A stretch of 64,000 nucleotides of DNA from NCBI GenBank assembly GCA_023213315.1, contig JAKCPI010015574.1, positions 62,001 through 126,000 on the forward strand. Direction: 5' to 3'. The stretch is from Euborellia annulipes. Lineage: Eukaryota > Arthropoda > Insecta > Dermaptera > Anisolabididae. The position numbers were made by a program, and so were the translations under genes. The notes under the pieces are model-generated. The model worked only from the letters and a program-made list of their open reading frames with translations, ran no database searches and was not told where the DNA came from. Below are positions 37,901 to 45,845 of this stretch, piece after piece. Position 1 is the stretch's first letter; each line of letters opens with the position of its first letter.

Positions 37901-40900
37901 GGAACATGAACAAAACAAGCAAAAGGGCATAACTACCTATTGAGAGCCGAAACTTTCGATCCCTCTCTTTTCCTGAATACAAATCGAATTATTAAATGGA
38001 TTAATGAGATAAAAGCCGGTGGATTTAATTTTTTATATCCGAATAACAAACCTCGTATTATTATTTTGAAAATACAAGTATCTCTCATTAATATTTACAA
38101 CGGGTTCTGGATAATTAAGAAACTTTTTGATTGACTTTCATTCGCACAAAGAGAGAGAGAGAGAGAGGGGGTTGGGATGCAAAGTTTGTCGACATCTCTC
38201 TAAACATGACAGGAAAATTCATATTCTTTTAATTAACTGCTCGTTAATAATTTCTTTCATATATGATGTAATGTAATTAAAAAAATCTGGTGTGACTGGT
38301 CGCACATCACACAACTTTCTCTTTGGTAATTGAAAGTTGAATTCTGTGCTTGTCACACCAGATTTTTGTGTTGACATATATTTAGTTTTCCGCACTATGA
38401 TAGATACATTTGAATTAAAGATATAAAATTTATAAACATTGAAAAATATTTAAATTTTGTTATTTCTTTCCTATCTTTCATGTAAAATATGCTTCAAAAA
38501 TTTTGAGAGCAAATTGAGAATATAGGCCTACATTTTAAAGAGCATCTAAAAAATAATTTACTTTATAAAATTTTAATTAAAACCGTTAGAGCGAATTTTG
38601 AGAAAAACGGAAAAAATGAAAAAGTTTATCTGTTAAGTACGAGGGCAGGTCAATAAGTCCGTGACTTTTTGAATTTCCCGCCTCTTAACGGAAATGGCAA
38701 CACTGCTCCTGTCAGCAGGCAACTATCAACTGACTCCTGTCGAAATTTGAACCAGCTGGGTCTTTTAGTTTTTGTTTGACATCCATTAATAGCAGACTAC
38801 CTCGTGATTTGAGAAGAAAATAGAAAAAAGTGAATTTTCAGTTTCTATGGCAAAAATCCATGAATGGGATACGAATTGCTCTCTCATCCGCCCTATTCTC
38901 CGGACAAAACGTTTTGTCCAAGAGCAAAACGTTTTGCTCAATGCCAACAACACACACCGATTCGACAAAATGTTTTGCCATTGAGCATTTTTGCCTAATC
39001 GGTGTGCTTGCCATTTTTTGCTCAATGTCAGAACATTTTGTCCAATGCCAAAGCATACCGATTGAGCAAAACGCTTAATGGCAAAACATTTTGTTCGCTG
39101 ATGTCGAATCATGCTCAATTGTGTTTTGCCTCCTCGGTGCGCGTTGACTCATAGAAAAGCATTGAAAAAAAAAACAGTTTTAGGCACGATTAGTCAAAAA
39201 CGTTTTGTTCGAAAACGTTTTTGTTCAATTCGTGTGCGTTCAGCCTAATTGTGAATTCCTTTTTCAATAAATTATCCTAGCACGATTAGTTTATTTTAAA
39301 CAACTCATCTTCACACGCTTGAAGTTACTAATATTTGAAGAGATTATATCAATAATTTAAAGTTAGACGTAGCACGTGTGAAGCGATCAAAAGCGGGGCG
39401 TTGGCTCCCGGGTGTGGATCCTCCCTATTATATACTGTATATCTACATACATCTATATTGTAGATAAAATAAAAATCAACAATAATTCAACTTAAAACTT
39501 CATTTTTGAAATTGGAATTTTTTTTTTCAAGCTCAATTGTTGAGAGTGTCAGTCTGCCTGTCAGATGGCGATTCCCGTCAATGATTAATAGCAATAATCA
39601 CTATCTATAGAAATCAATAAATCAACTCAAAAGTTGACAGGCCCAATCTCGACTGCGGTTCTCACCAATGATAAATGATAATGCAAATGTCATTTTATGG
39701 AATTTTATATGCTAAGTGTTACATGTCAGTAGAAGTATCAATTAAAATTTCTATTTTGAGATTTATTATTATGTTTAAAATTCAACCCCCTCAAGCAAAA
39801 TTCATAATTTTTTTGAATGTTTTATTTATTTATTTTTCTGAAAAATTATCCCTTCTAAATTTTGCTTTTTACTCTAAGCGAATCAATATATTGATTTAGT
39901 TAGTTGTTTTACGTCAACTCAAGTCGATAAAATAATATTTGATTTAATTAATAAATTTGTCAAATAAAACCCTATAATTCCGCTTTCCTGATCTAATGGT
40001 TATAACTGTTGACATTGTAATCATTTACTATTATGATCCCTGAGGACACGAGTTTGGTTCTTGTTGGTAAATATTTAGTTGATGTATAGATCAGGCTATT
40101 TTGGTGATTCAAGCTTAGGTTAGCACAAGAAAATCTGCAAGTTTTATCCAAATAAGGACGATAAATTCAATTAGATCATTTATGTTAATTAAATTATTGG
40201 CTAACAATTAATTTAAATAATTATTGACAAAGTCGAAACGACAAAAAATAATATATTGAATTTTAAAATATCAAAACGGCATTGCAGTTTTAGGAAATAT
40301 TAATACTTGTGGTGGCATCTTTACAAGTCCAAAACTAAGAACCGTGACTTATCTGGAAATCTCCCCTCTTTTTCTGTTATTCTGTTCAATGTATTAACAA
40401 ACAATAGCAAAATAAGGAGAGCTTTAAGTTTTGGGTTCATAAGGGTAGAAGTATCTTCATTATATTATTTCTCTTTGTTTTCTTTCAAAAATTTAGTAAT
40501 TTTATCAAATAGATAAGTTAGATGACAAGGAAGACGTGACATTTTATTATATCCCGATATCGGATAAGAGAAGATTTAGGTAAAAAAATGACCGAACTTT
40601 TTTAAGATAAAAGGATTTAATATATTGGAAAATAATATATCGAATAATTTATATATCTTCTTCTTTCTTCGCCTTAATCCCGCGATGCGGGGTCGGTGGT
40701 TCATAGGTTTTTGCGACCAGGAAGGAATAGAACAGGCCAGTCGCATAGTCTGACGCCTGTGGAAAATATAGAAGGGAAGAGGAGAATTGATGATTGGGAA
40801 AGCCTGGTGCAGAAAGATGAATGAGAAATGAAAATGCTGGAGGTATTTTCAGGCCAAATAATCAGAGGGAAGAGACTGATATGCAAAGATCAGAAGTAAT

Positions 40901-43900
40901 GCCAGTCCCAGCTAGGGCAGCTCGTGGTCGCCATCCACGTACCCACAAGATGTGGGCCCCTGAGCAAGAATAATATATATATAATATTTAATATAATTTT
41001 ATTTTCGTAGGCCTATTATTTGTAAGAAATATAATAATATCTTTTTTTTAAGATAAATGAAGGGGTGTATATATTTTTTGACAAGCCAAATATGTATATT
41101 TATTGATATAGTGTCTGAAAAATTGCGGCACATGATTAAAGGCGAGGAGCTGACTGCGCGACTAGTCTTTATAAACTTTCAATATCAACTTATAAGTCAG
41201 GTTGACATGTACGCCAGAAAATACAGTATAGTAAAAAATGGAATAAGAGGTTTTAGCAGGTAAAAGATTTGTCAAACTCTGCATCTTAAAGATGGCAAAA
41301 AAAACTCCTAAAATAATTTTTTGGAAATTCTAAAATTATTAAACCCAAACATTTAATGTTTTAAAATGAATCTAATTTATCATTATAAAATAGGATGAGT
41401 CAATTAAATTTTACGATAAAAATAATATGTGCCCTAATCTGCTTTACTTGATTAGTTTTCAAATTCTATTTAATTCTCTGTCCACGTTGGTCGTTATCGA
41501 CTCCGTATGGCAATTAGATACAGAAATTCGATTACCATTAGATTATGTCGATTAAATTCCCATCAGCTGACCCGACCCGGGGCCTAAGAGGGTCGAAACT
41601 CTAAAATTCGATTGCCTGTCTCTCTACTTGTGCTGCGTAATGCTAGTTATAGCCAAAACCCCATCGGTAGTTTTTTCACCCTCTCCCCTACCTTCCTAAT
41701 CCGCAAGTTATTAATTATTGAAGGATTTCATTCGCAAACGAGGGTGCACTAGGGACGGAGAGAACTTTCCAGGTGTCCCGGGAATCGATCCAACATTTGT
41801 CACACTGCATAAGAGCTGAATAGGGTCGTTGACAATGGTGTCATCCATAAAAGACCAAAAAGCTCTCAGATGATTCATGATGCTTCTTTCTCGGAGATCC
41901 TAAGAGATGCTACATCGTAGTATCGATATCATTTTAGATATTGGTCCCAGTTTGTCATTTTAAATCCGATCCAAAATGGAAAAAGGATTTATTATTAGTA
42001 CTCTTAGAAATAAATTGAGAATCTTTTTAGAAACCGGATGATATTTTTTTGAAATCGGAAAAATTAAATGTGTTATTGATTTAAACAAACTTTTTTTTAT
42101 GGATCTATGTGTAATTAAACAAATTGAAATGTTCATCTGGGATGTAAATTCAATTGGACCCACGGGCATATGTGTTTTATATAGAGAAAATAAAAAAAAT
42201 ATTTCTCTATAATACATTAAATACAAATATGTAAAGGCTATATATTTATTTAAATGTATAACCTTTGACAATCTCCTCAACCCTTCTTTGTGGTTTTGCT
42301 TGTTCAACTTCTCAATTTGACGGGAATGAAACATGTAAGTAAACAAAGAAACGAAACGAATATTTATGGGAGGCACAAAAAAATATTTATCTAGAGTTGA
42401 TAAAATGTTGTTTTTACGAATACCACCTTTCTTTTGAAATGTTACTTGAATATAAATGTACCATTTGAGAATATTTATACATAGCCTATATATAGCCATT
42501 TTTGTCATTATAAAAAGCGCAATTGATCCTTTTATCTTTATTTATATATATATATATATTGAAATTAAAACAAACGAATAAATTAATTACATATTTATAT
42601 GAAATGTCAATATGTAATTATGTATTTGAAAAAAAAATTTCATTGTCATAGCAAGAGTTCAAAAGTTCAAAATATATTTTTTTTTTCGTGATAAAAATTA
42701 CAGCAAGAAATTTAAATTGGTAATGGCTATTATTTCTGAAATTTGCCCCGCCTACTGAAAAGGTTGGTCAATCTTGGTGAAAATATTCATGGCCAAAGAT
42801 GCAGAAAATTGTTTTAAAAAAAATGTAGTCTATGAGACTCCAGTTAGAAATAATAAAGAAAGGTTCAGGAGACGAAGCCTTTCAGAAAATGCCGCCGAAT
42901 GAGGATTGAGTAGCTAGTTTCAATTATTGAGATACAATTATTTTAAATAAATTAGAGGTGTGATGTGCCAAAAGGCCAAATGTAGGAAAGGGTAAATTTC
43001 TAAGTAGGCAGTAAATAAAAATTCTGGTGAGTTTTATAATCCGCATATTTTTTTATGCATTAACAGCAATCTGCGGCTAACTCGCATATGAAATTTATTT
43101 AAAAAGCCAGGAAAAATAAAAATGGATGGATTTTTACTATTTGGCCTTTTCCTGAGCTCGTCGCGGAGCTCACTCCCTGCTACCAATCAAAGACTCTTCT
43201 AGGGCGTGAGAAGGGATGGAGTCCTTTACAAACACAACCCCCTCCCCCTCCATCCCTCCGCATCCTCAAGGGTGAAGGATTAAACTTTATAATTGGATCT
43301 GTGCATACAAGAGGAAACACGTAGCGAATTCGAGCACGAAATTGTCTGTGGATTTAGAGCATATTATATGCGCGGAGATGTATGTCGAGCTGATTAAATT
43401 AGGTATCAATTAGAGATCGTGCATTTTGATTTCTTTCAAATTTATACATTTAATCTTTATTGCCAATTAATACAATAATATTCGAAAAAGATAAAGTTCT
43501 TTTTTTTTAATTAAAAAAAAAAATAAAGTAGCTTATTATAATTATAATAAGTGGTACTTCGGCTACACCCCCCCCCCTGAACCCGGCGAGTAAATGCATC
43601 AAATTTATTCTTGCTCACTGTTTGGAAATTTTCAAATTTCCCTCTCCCGCTAACTCTAGCCAATCAGAGCCCTGATAGGCACATACACACATGGACAGGA
43701 AGTCAGCAGCAGCGCTTTATATTATAGTATGATGATTTGTCATAAACCGAAACTTGACTGATTTTATGAATATATTTTTTGTGTACACCTTTAATTTAAT
43801 CCAAGTTTTTTAATATTATTTCAATTCAAACTAATTTTCAATTAATAAAAATTTTTTCTGACTGGATTAGTTCATGATTTTCAAACAATTCCCTATTTAT

Positions 43901-44498
43901 TGTAAAGCACCATTCAATATAACACTCAAGTTTAAGATATTTAGAGAGATGAATTTGTTTGATTGAATATAAGTTTAATTGAACGCAAATTGGCCCAATT
44001 AAACAAAAAGTTTTTAATATATAGATTAAGGTATAGCCTACGTATTATTTTCTTTTAAAAATTCAAAATTACTAATGAGACCTGATTCCCAAGCGAGAAA
44101 AATTTGGCTACCAATCAATTTAATAAATAAATAGGGATGGGGTGTAAATGGGTTTTTCTTTTGGTTTTATATAGAAAAATTCCACTTTCAACATAATTTT
44201 TGATGTAATTTTTTCTTAATTCTAAACGGGTCTCGTTTAATTAAGAATTTATCACTGAAGATAAATTAGATTAAAAAAAAAAATTTTGGACACTTGCCCA
44301 ATTATCTAGCTGCTCTCTGCGTTCGAGGAGTTTTTCCTGGAGAAGAGGCCCAGGACCGTCAGGGGCTGCAAAAGCAGCCACCAAATCCCGGGTGCGTTCG
44401 AACTGTTCCCGGGGGACGAGAGGCTCCACGGTAGCCAAGTACCGCTCCAGGGTGAGCTCCAGTTTTGGTACTGGCAATTTTGGCAATTGTTGTGCCTT
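22735..44498 (-). CDS. ChAT: Choline O-acetyltransferase, ten exons, N-terminus missing
   Basis: Transfers acetyl from acetyl-CoA to choline to make acetylcholine in the cytosol of cholinergic neurons. Exons 44298-44498, 34301-34473, 32801-32981, 30783-30960, 29218-29417, 27034-27251, 24301-24423, 24035-24227, 23031-23231 and 22735-22947 join in phase into 626 codons plus TGA. Family landmarks in order (numbering from the first visible residue): LPKLPVP 5-11, WWINDMY 71-77, PLCMTQYY 141-148, HGGGS 293-297, NRWFDK 303-308, the catalytic histidine in EHSPAEG (His326), GRVD 445-448, and STSQ 553-556. Val447 and Ile519 occupy positions where carnitine acetyltransferase has the carnitine-binding Thr and Arg, so ChAT is preferred over CrAT. 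The fly enzyme is slightly over 700 residues, so an N-terminal segment is missing. Two introns look GC-AG. No frameshift or internal stop was found. The family call is very secure; splice edges are read by eye. Confidence 0.95.
23031..23231 (-). CDS. ChAT: ChAT exon I (residues 490-556)
   Basis: Reads [25 protein letters not shown] and ends FSLSTSQ. The position after GID, an Arg in carnitine acetyltransferase that binds the carnitine carboxylate, is Ile519 here, so carnitine is an unlikely substrate. STS is the conserved triad of the superfamily. Donor CAG/GTAT, phase 0. The 3' intron is 83 nt. Confidence 0.94.
23232..24034 (-). other. ChAT intron with a SINE and a second repeat
   Basis: GTAAGT...AG intron of 803 nt. 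It holds the inverted SINE at 23334-23618 and, at 23655-23785, a repeat with CTCGGGTTTGAATCCCACTT and CAAACATTGCCAATGTCTCC that recurs at 53568-53665. Confidence 0.85.
23334..23618 (-). mobile_element. SINE family A, inverted, inside a ChAT intron
   Basis: T-run tail, CACACAGTCTTTTCGGCAAC, body CATCTGGTATCCAAATGGCT, and a head ending CTACGCCAAACTCGGGGGC. Confidence 0.87.
24035..24227 (-). CDS. ChAT: ChAT exon H (residues 425-489)
   Basis: Reads [12 protein letters not shown] and [14 protein letters not shown], the segment lining the choline pocket. The GRVD form is the ChAT type, whereas carnitine acetyltransferases have GRTD. It then has an acidic, Ser-rich loop (about 467-482, with DDSDDF) of the sort found as an insertion in arthropod ChAT. 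Donor GAT/GTAAGT in phase 0. Confidence 0.94.
24301..24423 (-). CDS. ChAT: ChAT exon G (residues 384-425)
   Basis: Short 123-nt exon reading [21 protein letters not shown] then [15 protein letters not shown], a near-invariant ChAT/CrAT helix. Acceptor CTTTTCTAG; donor AG/GTAAGT. The following intron is only 73 nt. Confidence 0.94.
24424..27033 (-). other. ChAT intron of 2.6 kb
   Basis: GTAAG...AG. Contains low-complexity G/C and A/T runs (24960-25135), the Tc1/mariner fold-back (25410-26117), a poly-G MITE fragment (about 26598-26700) and a SINE-like piece near 26770-26820 (CTTCTTGTGCTAGAGG). The rest is AT-rich. Confidence 0.8.
25410..26117. mobile_element. Tc1/mariner fold-back with two transposase C-termini
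   Basis: CAGGGTGATGCATAAATATT at the left and the inverse of it (TTGTCTAAATACCCTG) at the right, flanked by TA on both sides, the mariner target. The right half encodes WFQQDGVT (25765-25788), then a stop. A 52-codon frame at 25848-26003 reads [15 protein letters not shown] and [19 protein letters not shown], a typical transposase C-terminus. The left half (about 25480-25700) is an inverted copy of that same C-terminal region. Non-autonomous and broken. Confidence 0.85.
27034..27251 (-). CDS. ChAT: ChAT exon F (residues 312-384), catalytic histidine
   Basis: Encodes [17 protein letters not shown], with the active-site histidine at 326. By family homology this residue acts as the general base on the choline hydroxyl. 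Continues through [15 protein letters not shown], the start of the second half of the fold. Acceptor TTTAG, donor AG/GTAAG; phase 2 at its 3' end gives Ser384 (AG/T). Confidence 0.94.
27252..29217 (-). other. ChAT intron of 2.0 kb
   Basis: GTATTA...AG. Contains a SINE-like piece at 28964-29090 (CACAAGGTTCTTGACTCTTG and an inverted GATAGGGGTC pair) and an ATT repeat at 29186-29212. Otherwise AT-rich with no feature. Confidence 0.75.
29218..29417 (-). CDS. ChAT: ChAT exon E (residues 245-311)
   Basis: Carries [15 protein letters not shown], then [21 protein letters not shown], one of the most conserved ChAT blocks, ending CAG at the donor GTATTA. Starts with two bases (AA) that complete codon 245 in the GC-donor model. 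An AT-trinucleotide run lies in the intron immediately after the donor. Confidence 0.92.
29418..30782 (-). other. ChAT intron, probable GC-AG, 1.4 kb
   Basis: Donor read as AAAG/GCGAGT, acceptor TGTGTAG. No repeat family recognised inside. Confidence 0.65.
30783..30960 (-). CDS. ChAT: ChAT exon D (residues 186-244 and first base of 245)
   Basis: Starts FYWMPV after a TATAG acceptor and includes [20 protein letters not shown], matching the ChAT segment with the conserved Trp-Ala. The 3' edge is ambiguous. An AAAG/GCGAGT GC donor paired with the acceptor at 29418 gives HLLKEDSNSR and a gap-free fit to the family. A GT donor 4 nt further on (exon end 30779), paired with an acceptor 8 nt inside exon E, gives HLLKGDNSR, one residue shorter. 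I prefer the GC donor. Confidence 0.88.
31775..32630. repeat. Fold-back with hammerhead-like motif, interrupted by a MITE
   Basis: Arms 31795-31866 and 32512-32585 are near-perfect inverses: CAAACTCCTTTATTGCAAAA and GTTTCGGCCAACTTTATTG against CTGAAGATGGCAC and GGCCGAAACGTTTTAC. A second inverted pair lies at about 32305-32400 (AAGGAATTAAATAAAAAACT), with GCGACCGAAACGTC inside. Confidence 0.8.
31926..32177. mobile_element. MITE with GTGGCGGATCC ends, inserted in a fold-back
   Basis: CAGTGGCGGATCCAGAGGAG at the left, CCTTGTATCCGCCCTTGC at the right, with internal G and C runs. Sister of 9953-10217, including the trapped hairpin fragment GTCGCACAGCACACAATTT. Confidence 0.75.
32801..32981 (-). 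CDS. ChAT: ChAT exon C (residues 125-185)
   Basis: Acceptor is a T-run followed by AG. One base completes Arg125, followed by 60 codons with [19 protein letters not shown], the family's conserved segment before the catalytic tunnel, ending IIVICRNQ at the donor GTGACG. Length is 181 nt; it ends in phase 0. Confidence 0.94.
32982..34300 (-). other. ChAT intron of 1.3 kb
   Basis: GTAAAA...AG, AT-rich, no repeat family recognised. A 64-codon minus frame at 33604-33798 has no similarity I recognise. Confidence 0.75.
34301..34473 (-). CDS. ChAT: ChAT exon B (residues 68-124 and part of 125)
   Basis: Begins GCT TAC GAT TGG TGG after a TAATTAG acceptor and carries [10 protein letters not shown] and LPINSNPG, a conserved part of the ChAT/CrAT fold. 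Ends in ...LD plus AG before the donor GTAAAA. The split codon AG/A gives Arg125 with exon C. Length is 173 nt. Confidence 0.94.
36255..36505. repeat. Palindromic GGGACACACAGGGATA element, best copy
   Basis: The outer pair GGGATACACACGCCCGCAGC and its inverse TGCGGGCGTGTGTATCCC enclose an inner pair (AACCTTGAGGGACACACAG / GTGTCCCTCAAGGTTC) around GATCGAAAGTGACC. It is followed at 36520 by AAATCGGTCCAGTAGTTTCG, a phrase found near the ends of many invertebrate repeats. Confidence 0.8.
36613..36889. repeat. Fold-back with hammerhead-like motif, long perfect arms
   Basis: Left arm 36617-36684 (AACAGTAGATAGGAAAGGAG and on) and right arm 36814-36888 are almost perfect inverses. The right inner edge carries CTGAGGAT, GGTTTT, loop, AAAACC, GAAAC (36776-36808). 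Confidence 0.85.
38280..38636 (+). mobile_element. Hairpin-ended element, left part
   Basis: Complete left hairpin (AATCTGGTGTGACTGGTCGC ... CTTGTCACACCAGATTTTTG) and part of the body to AAAAAGTTTATCTGTTAAGTA, where a mariner remnant is joined at a TA. Confidence 0.8.
38637..38897 (+). mobile_element. Mariner remnant, internally deleted
   Basis: Starts GAGGGCAGGTCAATAAGTCC, a mariner-type terminal repeat, and continues with a typical 5' leader. Around 38848 it jumps to a transposase interior: KIHE in one frame, then after a 1-nt shift [13 protein letters not shown], the conserved mariner PYSPD block. The right end is missing. Confidence 0.75.
38898..39240. repeat. Cluster of GCAAAACGTTTTGC-like palindromes
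   Basis: About ten variants of AAAACGTTTTG, AAAACATTTTG and GAGCAAAACG in both orientations, some linked by TTGAGCA or CAATGCCA. Overlapping frames on both strands here are a consequence of the palindromes. Confidence 0.7.
40665..40965 (+). repeat. Dispersed repeat with CCCGCGATGCGGGGTCGG head
   Basis: Starts CTTCGCCTTAATCCCGCGAT and GCGGGGTCGGT, and ends GCTCGTGGTCGCCATCCACG with TGTGGGCCCCTGAG. The end matches 8500-8530 and, more weakly, 45785-45842. Likely a SINE. Confidence 0.55.
41960..42508 (-). CDS. Unrecognised 182-codon ORF in the long ChAT intron
   Basis: This is the longest open frame in the window, on the same strand as ChAT and inside its 9.8 kb intron. The product is rich in Ile, Leu, Lys, Phe and Tyr, as expected from AT-rich DNA, with no domain or signal I recognise. 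A frame this long is uncommon in DNA of this composition, so it is recorded, but chance remains the simplest explanation. Confidence 0.15.
   Translation of the reverse strand: MTKMAIYRLCINILKWYIYIQVTFQKKGGIRKNNILSTLDKYFFVPPINIRFVSLFTYMFHSRQIEKLNKQNHKEGLRRLSKVIHLNKYIAFTYLYLMYYREIFFLFSLYKTHMPVGPIEFTSQMNISICLITHRSIKKSLFKSITHLIFPISKKYHPVSKKILNLFLRVLIINPFSILDRI
44298..44498 (-). CDS. ChAT: ChAT exon A (residues 1-67 of the visible protein)
   Basis: Encodes the N-terminal LPKLPVP signature and the helix ending [11 protein letters not shown]. The upstream acceptor is strong (TTTCCTGTTGCAG then AAG). No GT lies at the 3' edge: the TGG codon of the final Trp is followed by GCAAGT. Joining there to exon B gives NW-AYDWW, which aligns without gaps to other ChATs, so a GC donor is inferred. 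The frame stays open a few codons upstream of the acceptor, but that stretch has no family similarity. Confidence 0.93.
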
Positions 44499-44744
44499 CT
44501 GCAACAGGAAATAATAAAGCAATCTATTATTAGACTATTTGATCCCAAAGGCCAGGGGTCAAATGTACACTTAGATAACCTCTTTAAGGGAAGGATAAAC
44601 ATCACTCTCTGCACACTACACGGAAATGTCACATTATAATTTTTTTAAATAAAAATTTTATTTACCATTGACTTAAAAAATTTATTTTCAATTATTTCAA
44701 ATTCGATAAAACTCTTTATATCTTGTTTTTATTAAAGCTTTTGT

Positions 44745-44815
44745 GCTTTGCGGAACAACTACTTGAAAACGACTGCAGAATAAGCAGTCGAAACGTTGTA
44801 CAGTATTTATATTTT
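44745..44815 (+). repeat. Solo hammerhead-like motif
   Basis: GACTGC (44771-44776), loop, GCAGTC (44784-44789), directly followed by GAAACGTTGTACAGT. A partial copy is at 53262-53292. Confidence 0.5.
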
Positions 44816-45011
44816 TAATAAATAATTAATAAAACAAAAAATGGTCTATAAATAAAAACTCCCATAATAATCTTGATATCTTACTATAAGACCAAGATAT
44901 ATTTTATAATTATATTAATCTGAATGTTATTCAGGCTATATTGATAAATGCCGTCCGTCATCGAGGCAAAAACGCATGCTGTCTTTTAAAATACTTTTAA
45001 ATTGAAAAGAA

Positions 45012-45450
45012 TGAATAAATAAAATCCGGAGCTAATGTTCAGGCAATTTATTTGGATTAATTCCTTCTGCTATAAGTCGACGTTTCGGGGCCAAAACGGC
45101 TCCTTCTTCAGAACTTCAAAAAACTGTCAAAAAAAAAACAATTAGCCTTCAATTTTGTCATAAATGCTGTGATTAATTTCCCTAGAAGACATGTGGCAAA
45201 GGCAATGGTGCCAAACGAACATCATCATCAATCTTCGTTTGGCACCATTGCCTTTGCCACATGTCTTCTAGCGAAATTAATCACAGCATTTATGAAAAAA
45301 TTGAGAGCTAATTGTTTTTTTGACACAGCATGGTCCTGAAGAAGGAGCCGTTTTGGTCCCGAAACGTCGACTTATAGCGGAAGGAATTAATCTAAATAAA
45401 TTGCCTGAACATCTGCTCCGGATTTTATTTATTCATCCTTCTCAATAATA
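45012..45450. repeat. Large fold-back (about 200-bp arms) with hammerhead-like motifs
   Basis: Arms run 45012-45222 and 45228-45450. AAATCCGGAGCTAATGTTCA is the outer end, and GGCACCATTGCCTTTGCCAC lies near the centre, so the unit is almost one hairpin. Each arm has CTGAAGA (45105-45111 inverted; 45336-45342), a stem and GAAACGTCGAC (45082-45086 inverted; 45361-45365). Confidence 0.87.
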
Positions 45451-45501
45451 TTCACCAGGCTGCACCTATCTTCATCACATTTTTTTTTAAATATTGCAAG
45501 A

Positions 45502-45672
45502 GCCCTTGGGCCATAGGTCAGTGATAGTGTTTCGGCCTCTTATGCTAGAGGTCAGGGATTCGCATCCCGTCTCATTTCATTTGAATTGACTACCAATCAA
45601 ATGAAATAAATAGAGACGGGGTCTAAATGACCTCGGATGCCGAAAAAAAACCTTAAATAAAATAAAATAAAA
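45502..45672 (+). mobile_element. SINE family B
   Basis: tRNA-like head (GGGCCATAGGTCAGTGATAG, then GAGGTCAGGGATTCGCATCC as the B-box region), body with GACGGGGTCTAAATGACCTC, TGCCGAAAAAAAACC and an A-rich tail. Inverse copy at 51300. Confidence 0.7.
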
Positions 45673-45719
45673 AATATTGCAAGAGTGAGCCCATTCGTCA
45701 TTCGGCTTGTAGAGTGTTG

Positions 45720-45845
45720 AGAGAAAAAGGAATGTCTCACAGCCTGAAGCTGAATAGACAAAAGGGGAGAATCAGAAGAAATGGCACCTATAGCTCGAGG
45801 TGACCATCCACATATTCACGAGGTGCGAATCCCTTAGTTTAAACA
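45720..45845 (+). repeat. Diverged copy of the GGTCGCCATCCACG repeat
   Basis: Contains GCTCGAGGTGACCATCCACA and GAGGTGCGAATCCCTTAG. Follows the SINE B directly. Confidence 0.45.

Larger units (their letters stand above)
34474..44297 (-). other. Long ChAT intron of 9.8 kb, probable GC-AG
   Basis: Donor TGG/GCAAGT, acceptor TAATTAG. Contains the palindromic element at 36255, a fold-back at 36613, the hairpin-ended and mariner pieces at 38.3-38.9 kb, the AACGTTTT cluster, a dispersed repeat at 40.67 kb and the ORF at 41960. GC-richer patches lie at 35735-35840 (with CCAACCAATCGGGGACC), 37730-37900, 43140-43270 and 43650-43720 (with AGCCAATCAGAGCC). The remainder is AT-rich and featureless. Confidence 0.7.

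Noticed and set aside
38786..39118. Overlapping frames of 72-110 codons on both strands
   Set aside because: They arise from the palindromic AAAACGTTTTG array and the mariner remnant.
22735..44498. Carnitine O-acetyltransferase as the identity of the gene
   Set aside because: The fold is shared, but GRVD instead of GRTD and GIDIHLL instead of the Arg-bearing form remove the carnitine-binding Thr and Arg; the rest fits arthropod ChAT better.
44271..44522. ChAT coding start at the ATG near 44520
   Set aside because: The strong TTTCCTGTTGCAG acceptor at 44499 and lack of similarity upstream of it argue that the ATG is intronic.
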